From Burkholderia lata (GTDB lineage Bacteria; Pseudomonadota; Gammaproteobacteria; Burkholderiales; Burkholderiaceae), in the NCBI RefSeq assembly GCF_902499335.1, contig NZ_CABVQK010000007.1, forward strand, positions 62,001 through 126,000: a DNA stretch of 64,000 bases, written 5' to 3'. Below, in pieces: positions 55,587 to 64,000 of this stretch. The position numbers and the translations under genes are program-made. The number at the start of each line of letters is the position of its first letter. Positions within the stretch are counted from its first letter, which is position 1. The notes beneath the pieces are model-generated. The model was given only the letters and a program-made list of their open reading frames with translations, was not told where the DNA came from and did no database searches.

Positions 55587-55630
55587 ACTTGATCCTGTTG
55601 AACCCTCTTACGAAACCGAAAGGAACGACC

Positions 55631-56863
55631 ATGACGACCTCGACCGTGAACCGCCAGACATTCGATGAAGTGATGGTGCCGGTATTTTCCCCCGCGCCGT
55701 TCGTGCCGGATCGCGCAGAGGGCTCCCGCGTGTGGGACACGGCCGGCCGCGAGTACATCGATTTCGCGTGCGGTATCGCCGTGACGTCGCTCGGCCACGG
55801 CCACCCGGAACTGCTGAAGGTCCTGGACGAACAAAGCCGCAAGCTCTGGCACATCGGTAACGGCTACACGAACGAGCCGGTGCTGCGCCTCGCGAAGCGG
55901 CTCGAATCGCTGACCTTCGCCGACCGCGCATTCTTCGCGAACTCGGGCGCGGAAGCGAACGAAGCTGCACTGAAGCTCGCCCGCCGCGTCGCGTTCGATC
56001 GCCACGGCGCCGACAAGGCAGAAATCATCTCGTTCGTGCAGTCGTTCCACGGCCGCACGTTCTTCACGGTCAGCGTCGGCGGCCAGCCGAAGTACTCGGA
56101 AGGCTTCGGCCCCGTGCCGGCCGGCATCAAGCACCTGCCGTACAACGACATCGAAGCCGCCAAGGCCGCAATCGGCCCGCAAACCTGCGCGGTGATCGTC
56201 GAGCCCGTGCAAGGCGAAGGCGGCGTGATCCCGGCCGATCCGGCGTTCCTGAAGGCACTGCGCGAAGCGTGCGACGCACACGGCGCGCTGCTGATTTTCG
56301 ACGAAGTGCAAACGGGCGTCGGCCGCACGGGCCAGTTCTACGCTTACATGGATACCGGCGTCACGCCGGACATCCTGACGACCGCCAAGGCGCTCGGCAA
56401 CGGCTTCCCGATCGGCGCGATGCTGACGACGAACGAACTGGCCGCGCATTTCAAGGTCGGCGTGCACGGCACGACGTACGGCGGCAACCCGCTCGCATCG
56501 GCGATCGCCGACAAGGTCGTCGAACTGATCGGCGACCCGGCACTGCTCGAAGGCGTGCGTGAACGCAGCGTGCGCCTGAAGGGCGCGCTGGAACGCATCA
56601 ACGCGCGCTTCGGCATCTTCAAGGACGTGCGCGGCAAAGGCCTGCTCGTCGGCGCCGAACTCACCGCGGCATTCGACGGCCGCGCGAAGGACTTCGTCAC
56701 CGCAGCAGCAGAGAACGGCCTGATCATGCTGATCGCCGGCCCGAACGTGCTGCGCTTCGTCCCGTCGCTGGTGATCCCGTTCGACCTGCTCGACGAAGGC
56801 ATGAAGCGCTTCGAGAAGGCAGTCGAACAAGTGCTCGCCGCTCAGGAAGCCACCGCGCGCTGA
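55631..56863 (+). CDS. astC: Succinylornithine / acetylornithine aminotransferase
   Basis: A 410-residue class III aminotransferase. The PLP-binding Lys253 lies in [14 protein letters not shown], the [14 protein letters not shown] box includes the Asp that contacts the pyridine nitrogen, and [16 protein letters not shown] is typical of ArgD/AstC enzymes. It transaminates N2-succinylornithine, the third step of the arginine succinyltransferase pathway; its first gene place before aruF and aruG supports this over biosynthetic ArgD, though such enzymes can serve both. The ATG at 55631 follows AAAGGAACGACC. Confidence 0.92.
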   Translation: MTTSTVNRQTFDEVMVPVFSPAPFVPDRAEGSRVWDTAGREYIDFACGIAVTSLGHGHPELLKVLDEQSRKLWHIGNGYTNEPVLRLAKRLESLTFADRAFFANSGAEANEAALKLARRVAFDRHGADKAEIISFVQSFHGRTFFTVSVGGQPKYSEGFGPVPAGIKHLPYNDIEAAKAAIGPQTCAVIVEPVQGEGGVIPADPAFLKALREACDAHGALLIFDEVQTGVGRTGQFYAYMDTGVTPDILTTAKALGNGFPIGAMLTTNELAAHFKVGVHGTTYGGNPLASAIADKVVELIGDPALLEGVRERSVRLKGALERINARFGIFKDVRGKGLLVGAELTAAFDGRAKDFVTAAAENGLIMLIAGPNVLRFVPSLVIPFDLLDEGMKRFEKAVEQVLAAQEATAR

Positions 56864-56893
56864 TCGGCGCGCCCATCGCAGACAGGAACGACG

Positions 56894-57942
56894 ATGCTAT
56901 TTGTTCGCCCCGGCAAACTCACGGATCTCGATGCGCTCGCGCACATGGCGCGCACCGCGCAGCCGGTCCTGCACTCGCTGCCGCACGACCGCGCGGCGCT
57001 CGAAGCGCGCGTGGCGCTCTCCGAGGATTCGTTTCGCGCGGACGTCGACTTCGCCGGCGAGGAGTTCTACCTCTTCGTGCTCGAGGATTCGTCGACGGGC
57101 AAGCTGCTCGGCACGGCGAGCATCGTGGCCGCGGCCGGCTACTCGGAACCGTTCTACGCGTTCCGCAACGACGCACTGATTCACGCGTCGCGCGAGCTGC
57201 ACGTGAACCGCAAGATCCACGCGCTCACGATGTCGCACGAGCTGACCGGCAAGAGCCGGCTGGCGGGCTTCTACGTCGATCCGTCGCTGCGCGGCGACGC
57301 GGCCGCGCACCTGATCTCGCGCGCACGGATGATGTACATCGCCGCGAATCGCCGCCGCTTCACGCCCGAAGTGTTCACGCTGCTGCTCGGCGTGAGCGAC
57401 GGCAACGGCGCATCGCCGTTCTGGGAAGCGGTGGGCCGCAAGTTCTTCGGCCGCGACTTCACCGACGTCGACATCGCGTCGGGCGGCCGCAGCCGTACCT
57501 TCATCGCGGAAGTGATGCCGGCGTATCCGCTCTACGTGCCGCTGCTGCCGGAAGCCGCGCAGCGCGTGCTCGGCGAGCCGAACGAATCGGCGCTGCTCGC
57601 ATACGACATCCATCTCGAGGAAGGCTTCGAGCCCGACCGCTTCGTCGACATCTTCGACGCGGGCCCGGTGCTGACCGCGCAAGTCGACCGCACCGCGTGC
57701 GTGAAGCACGGCATGGAGCGTGTCGTGCGCGAGGCCGCGCACCAGCAGGGCGACGTGGCCTACATGGTGTCGACGGGCAGCGGCGAATCGTTCCGCTGCG
57801 TACTGGCCGACCTGCCGGGCGATGTGGGCGACGCGCCCCTGGCCGGCGACGTGCGCGCGGCGCTCGATGTGAAGGATGGCGATGTCGTGCGCTGCGTGCC
57901 GCTGCACCGCCGCGACGATGAAGATTTGAAGGGAGACGCAGC

Positions 57943-57946
<4 letters not shown>
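56894..57946 (+). CDS. aruF: Arginine N-succinyltransferase, alpha-type subunit
   Basis: A 350-residue AstA-family acyltransferase. The conserved FVRPGKLTDLDALAHMARTA, LTGKSRLAGFYVDPSLRGD, MPAYPLYVPLLPEAAQ and FDAGPVLTAQVD segments match AruF/AruG. Arginine succinyltransferase transfers succinyl from succinyl-CoA to arginine, the entry step of the pathway; in Pseudomonas it is built from two homologous subunits, and a second AstA homologue follows directly. The stop overlaps the ATG of aruG by four bases (ATGA). Confidence 0.93.
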
Positions 57947-60460
<2,514 letters not shown>

Positions 60461-60474
60461 TCGAGGGAACGACG

Positions 60475-61815
60475 ATGAACGCACAAGAAGCCAATTTCGA
60501 CGGGCTCGTCGGCCCGACCCACAACTACGCCGGGCTGTCGTTCGGCAACGTGGCGTCGCTCAACAACGAAAAATCGGCCGCGAACCCGAAGGCCGCCGCG
60601 AAGCAGGGGCTGCGCAAGATGAAGCAGCTCGCGGATCTCGGCTTCGCGCAAGGCGTGCTGCCGCCGCAGGAGCGGCCGTCGCTGCGCTTGCTGCGCGAGC
60701 TCGGCTTCTCGGGCAAGGACGCGGACGTGATCGCGAAGGCCGCGAAGCAGGCGCCCGAACTGCTCGCCGCGGCGAGCTCGGCGTCGGCGATGTGGACCGC
60801 GAACGCGGCCACCGTCAGCCCGTCGGCCGACACGAGCGACGGCCGTGTGCACTTCACGCCGGCGAACCTGTGCAGCAAGCTGCATCGCGCGATCGAACAC
60901 GAAGCAACGCGCCGCACACTGTCGACGCTGTTTGCCGATCCCGCGCATTTCGCGGTGCACGAAGCGCTGACCGGCACGCCGGCACTCGGCGACGAGGGCG
61001 CGGCGAACCACACGCGCTTCTGCGCCGAATACGGCAAGCCGGGCATCGAGTTCTTCGTGTACGGCCGCGCGGAATACCGCCGCGGCCCCGAGCCGAAGCG
61101 CTTCCCGGCACGCCAGACCTTCGAGGCGAGCCGCGCGGTCGCGCATCGTCACGGGCTGGCCGAAGAAGCGACGGTCTATGCGCAGCAGGATCCGGACGTG
61201 ATCGACGCGGGCGTGTTCCACAACGACGTGATCTCGGTCGGCAACCGCGACACGCTGTTCACGCACGAGCGCGCGTTCGTCAACAAGCAGGCGATCTACG
61301 ACACGCTGACCGCCGCGCTCGACGCACGCGGTGCGCGCCTGAACGTGATCGAGGTACCGGAGGCAGCCGTGAGCGTGAACGACGCGGTGACGTCGTATCT
61401 GTTCAACAGCCAGCTGCTGTCGCGCGCCGATGGCTCGCAGGTGCTCGTCGTGCCGCAGGAATGCCGCGAAAACGGGAACGTCGCGGCCTATCTCGACGAA
61501 CTCGCGGCCGGCAACGGCCCGATTCACGACGTGCTCGTGTTCGACCTGCGCGAAAGCATGAAGAACGGCGGCGGCCCGGCCTGCCTGCGCCTGCGCGTCG
61601 TGCTGAACGACGTGGAACGCGCGGCCGTCACGTCGAACGTGTGGATCAACGACACGCTGTTCGCGTCGCTCGACACGTGGATCGACCGGCACTATCGCGA
61701 TCGCCTCGCACCGGAAGACCTCGCCGATCCGGCGCTGCTCGAAGAATCGCGCACGGCGCTCGACGAGCTCACGCAGATCCTGCGTGTCGGTTCGCTGTAT
61801 GACTTCCAGCGTTGA
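60475..61815 (+). CDS. astB: N-succinylarginine dihydrolase
   Basis: A 446-residue AstB of the amidinotransferase/dihydrolase fold. It shows [19 protein letters not shown] at the N-terminus, and the catalytic His and Cys regions [12 protein letters not shown] and [14 protein letters not shown]. It converts N2-succinylarginine to N2-succinylornithine, CO2 and ammonia, the second step. The ATG at 60475 is the family-typical start. It overlaps astE by 17 bases in a different frame. Confidence 0.95.
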   Translation: MNAQEANFDGLVGPTHNYAGLSFGNVASLNNEKSAANPKAAAKQGLRKMKQLADLGFAQGVLPPQERPSLRLLRELGFSGKDADVIAKAAKQAPELLAAASSASAMWTANAATVSPSADTSDGRVHFTPANLCSKLHRAIEHEATRRTLSTLFADPAHFAVHEALTGTPALGDEGAANHTRFCAEYGKPGIEFFVYGRAEYRRGPEPKRFPARQTFEASRAVAHRHGLAEEATVYAQQDPDVIDAGVFHNDVISVGNRDTLFTHERAFVNKQAIYDTLTAALDARGARLNVIEVPEAAVSVNDAVTSYLFNSQLLSRADGSQVLVVPQECRENGNVAAYLDELAAGNGPIHDVLVFDLRESMKNGGGPACLRLRVVLNDVERAAVTSNVWINDTLFASLDTWIDRHYRDRLAPEDLADPALLEESRTALDELTQILRVGSLYDFQR

Positions 61816-62869
61816 TTCCCGTATGGTCGCCGCGCTGCTCGACGACTTCCTCGCGTTCACGCTGACCGGTGGCGCGCCGTCTGCGACAGACGGCACCTGC
61901 GCCGCCGGCGCCGTGCGCTGGCGATGGCTCGGCGACGGGCTGCTCGCGCTCGAACCGGTCGCGGCCGAGGCCGCCGGCACGGCGCGCGCGAGCGTGCTCG
62001 TGTCGGCCGGCGTGCACGGCGACGAGACGGCGCCGATCGAGCTGCTGTCGATGCTCGTGCGCGACCTCGCATCGGGCGCGCTGCCGCTCGCGTGCCGGCT
62101 GCTCGTCGTGCTCGGCAACGTGCCGGCGATGCGCGCCGGCGAGCGCTATCTGGACGACGACCTGAATCGCCTGTTCAGCGGCCGTCACGCGCAGGTGCCC
62201 GACAGCCGCGAAGCGCCGCGTGCCACGCAGCTCGAAGCGGCCGCCGCCGCGTTCTTCGCGGCCGCGCCGGCCGGCGCCGCGCGCTGGCACATCGACATGC
62301 ATACGGCGATTCGCGCATCGGTGTTCGAGCAGTTCGCGCTGTTGCCGCACACGGGCATGCCGCCGACGCGCACGATGTTCGAATGGCTCGGCGACGCGCA
62401 GATCGCGGCCGTGCTGCTGCATACCGCGAAGGGCAACACGTATTCGCATTTCACGGCCGAGCACTGCGGCGCGCTCGCGTGCACGCTGGAACTCGGCAAG
62501 GTGCGCCCGTTCGGCCAGAACGACCTGACGCGCTTCGCGCCGGCCGACCGCGGGGTGCGCAAGCTCGTGTCGGGCGCCGCTCGTGATGCTGACGCTCGGG
62601 GCGGCCATCCGTCGTTGCCGCGTGTCTTCACGGTGATCGACCAGATCACGAAGCAGAGCGACGCGCTCGAGCTGTTCGTCGCGGCCGACGTCGCGAACTT
62701 CACCGCGTTCGCACGCGGCACGGTGCTCGCGCAGGACGGCGACTACCGCTACACGGTGAAGCACGACGAGGAGCGCATCGTGTTCCCGAATCCGACGGTG
62801 AAGCCGGGTTTGCGCGCGGGCCTGCTCGTCATCGACACGACCCGCGAGACGGTCGCGGCGCTCGTCTGA
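61799..62869 (+). CDS. astE: Succinylglutamate desuccinylase
   Basis: A 356-residue zinc hydrolase of the AstE/AspA family. The metal ligands are in [14 protein letters not shown] (His, Glu) and WHIDMHTAI (His), and a late Glu lies in [13 protein letters not shown]. It releases succinate and glutamate, ending the pathway. The ATG at 61799 overlaps astB; an alternative ATG is at 61823. It ends the astC-aruF-aruG-astD-astB-astE operon, 355 bases before the binding-protein gene. Confidence 0.93.
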   Translation: MTSSVDSRMVAALLDDFLAFTLTGGAPSATDGTCAAGAVRWRWLGDGLLALEPVAAEAAGTARASVLVSAGVHGDETAPIELLSMLVRDLASGALPLACRLLVVLGNVPAMRAGERYLDDDLNRLFSGRHAQVPDSREAPRATQLEAAAAAFFAAAPAGAARWHIDMHTAIRASVFEQFALLPHTGMPPTRTMFEWLGDAQIAAVLLHTAKGNTYSHFTAEHCGALACTLELGKVRPFGQNDLTRFAPADRGVRKLVSGAARDADARGGHPSLPRVFTVIDQITKQSDALELFVAADVANFTAFARGTVLAQDGDYRYTVKHDEERIVFPNPTVKPGLRAGLLVIDTTRETVAALV

Positions 62870-63224
62870 CGGTGACCGATTGCGCGTGGCCGCGGCGATC
62901 CGCGGCCCGCGCATCGCCCGGCAACCATTCCATTTTTGAGATTAAGTCCGCATGCCGCGCAGAAGGCCCGCGCGGTGCGCTTGCGTATTTGCGACATCGT
63001 CTTGCAAGTTCGATGAGTAGCCCGGCTGACGTCGGCGCACGCAGTGCAGCATCACGTGCCGGCGGCTGCTTTGCCATATCGGGCCGCGCGGATTGGTACA
63101 ATCGCGGCCTTGCGGCTGTTGCGCCGCATCACGGCGCGGCGGCGGCATTGCCGTGGTCATCCGACCCTGCAATGATGCATGCGCCCGTAGTTCCGGAACA
63201 TTCGAGTATCGAGGAGAACACCTG
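62870..63224. promoter_or_regulatory. Control region of the periplasmic binding-protein gene
   Basis: A 355-base gap after astE. On the minus strand, TGTCGC-N8-AA is a perfect ArgR-type half-site at 62981-62996 (read TT-N8-GCGACA on the plus strand). A weak second TT at 63002 lies 21 bases further, though its GCGACA part is poorly kept. TACAAT at 63097-63102 may be a -10; TTGCCA at 63071 is 20 bases upstream, too far for a good -35. GAGGAG precedes the ATG. Confidence 0.45.
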
Positions 63225-64000
63225 ATGAAGTTGGATTGGCGTAAAGTGGCCGCGCATGCGGTGGTGGCGGCGTCGGCCGTGGCGGCAGGCAGCGCGATGG
63301 CAGCGGATCTGAAAGAGATCCGTTTCGGCGTCGAAGCCTCGTACGCGCCGTTCGAATACAAGACGCCCGACGGCAAGCTGACCGGCTTCGACATCGACAT
63401 CGGCAACGCGGTGTGCGCGAAGCTGAAGACGAAGTGCGTGTGGGTCGAGAACGACTTCGACGGCCTGATCCCGGCGCTGCAGGCGCGCAAGTTCGACGCG
63501 ATCAACTCGGACATGACGATCACCGACCAGCGCAAGCATGCGATCGCGTTCACCGATCCGATCTACACGATTCCGAACCAACTGATCGCGAAGCAGGGCA
63601 CGGGCCTGCTGCCGACCCCGCAATCGCTGAAGGGCAAGCGCGTCGGCGTGCTGCAGGGCACGATCCAGGAAGCGTACGCGAAGAAGAAGTGGGCGCCGGC
63701 AGGCGTCGAAGTCGTGCCGTACCAGACGCAGGACCTGGCCTATGCCGACCTGAAGTCGGGCCGTCTCGACGCGACGTTCCAGGACGCGGAAGCGGGTTCG
63801 AAGGGCTTCCTGTCGAAGCCGCAAGGCCAGGGCTTCGCGTTCGCGGGCGGTACCGTGAGCGATGCCGAGATCCTCGGCTCGGGCGTCGGCTTCGGCCTGC
63901 GCAAGAACGACGCGGCGCTGAAGACCGCGCTCGACCAGGCGCTGAAGGAACTGAAGGCCGACGGCACGATCGACAACCTCGCGAAGAAGTACTTCAGCGT
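63225..64000 (+). CDS. argT: Arginine/ornithine-type periplasmic binding protein, partial
   Basis: The gene is open at the window end after 258 residues. It begins with a signal peptide (to about Ala27) followed by KEIRFGVEASYAPFEYKTPDGKLTGFDIDIGN, the typical N-lobe of HisJ/ArgT/AotJ lysine-arginine-ornithine binding proteins, and NSDMTITDQRKH. This is probably the ligand-capture partner of the AotQ/AotM/AotP transporter at 51.3-53.5 kb, placed after the catabolic genes rather than in front of the permeases. The ATG at 63225 follows GAGGAGAACACCTG. Confidence 0.93.
   Translation, partial: MKLDWRKVAAHAVVAASAVAAGSAMAADLKEIRFGVEASYAPFEYKTPDGKLTGFDIDIGNAVCAKLKTKCVWVENDFDGLIPALQARKFDAINSDMTITDQRKHAIAFTDPIYTIPNQLIAKQGTGLLPTPQSLKGKRVGVLQGTIQEAYAKKKWAPAGVEVVPYQTQDLAYADLKSGRLDATFQDAEAGSKGFLSKPQGQGFAFAGGTVSDAEILGSGVGFGLRKNDAALKTALDQALKELKADGTIDNLAKKYFS

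Larger units (their letters stand above)
54592..55630. other. Non-coding region with large inverted repeat and astC control sites
   Basis: No gene is supported in this 1,039-base stretch. It contains an imperfect inverted repeat whose arms are 54618-54903 and 55172-55456, two perfect 15-base hairpins within the arms, and two ArgR-like half-sites close to astC. Short frames on both strands are the same sequence read from the two arms and are probably not genes. Confidence 0.75.

Overview
The window is a GC-rich stretch with codons almost always ending in G or C. Its gene order (mucB-mucD, lepA-lepB-rnc-era-recO-pdxJ-acpS-nagZ, uvrC-pgsA-tRNA-Gly/Cys) fits a Burkholderia-type betaproteobacterium, most likely chromosome 1 of a Burkholderia cepacia complex species. 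I infer this from gene content, protein sequences and synteny only. There are 57 protein genes, two of them cut by the window ends, and three tRNA genes. No CRISPR array, rRNA gene, transposase or integrase is visible.

Region 1 (1-10.7 kb) is housekeeping on the plus strand: the sigma-E envelope-stress tail (mucB fragment, mucD protease), a glutaredoxin-like protein, lepA-lepB, then a tight rnc-era-recO-pdxJ-acpS-nagZ run with several overlapping starts. Region 2 (10.7-17.7 kb) has an orphan response regulator with an altered sigma-54 contact loop, EF-P next to its rhamnosyltransferase EarP, and uvrC-pgsA followed by tRNA-Gly, tRNA-Gly and tRNA-Cys behind a near-consensus sigma-70 promoter. 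Region 3 (17.7-19.2 kb) is an AT-richer accessory patch. It is bounded by tRNA-Cys and by a second copy of the tRNA-Cys 3' end plus terminator, and it holds only one small lipoprotein gene.

Region 4 (19.2-45 kb) is mixed metabolism and regulation: GNAT enzymes, an XRE-cupin regulator, a ParD-like protein coupled to methionine aminopeptidase, free-methionine-R-sulfoxide reductase, a LysR/pirin divergent pair, a copper-delivery operon (SCO, PCuAC, CtaG-like), trehalose synthesis (otsB-otsA), an ABC exporter, a glycosyltransferase, two membrane proteins, glucarate dehydratase with a divergent GntR regulator, an orphan branched-chain amino-acid binding protein, a Tat-type phospholipase C, pyridoxal kinase, an alpha/beta hydrolase and a luciferase-like oxidoreductase.

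Region 5 (45-51 kb) is the hopanoid head-group cluster hpnI-hpnJ-hpnK-hpnL plus a two-repeat BamE-like lipoprotein. Region 6 (51-64 kb) is a complete arginine module: basic amino-acid ABC transporter (permeases, ATPase), an ArgR-type AraC regulator, the arginine succinyltransferase pathway (astC, aruF, aruG, astD, astB, astE) and, at the far end, the start of the periplasmic binding protein gene. Between regulator and pathway lies a large imperfect inverted repeat (arms of about 286 bp). ArgR-like half-sites sit upstream of astC and of the binding-protein gene. I found no convincing wholly new system. The most unusual items are the tRNA-Cys relic, the large inverted repeat, the GAFDGA variant regulator and the ParD-like/Map pair.
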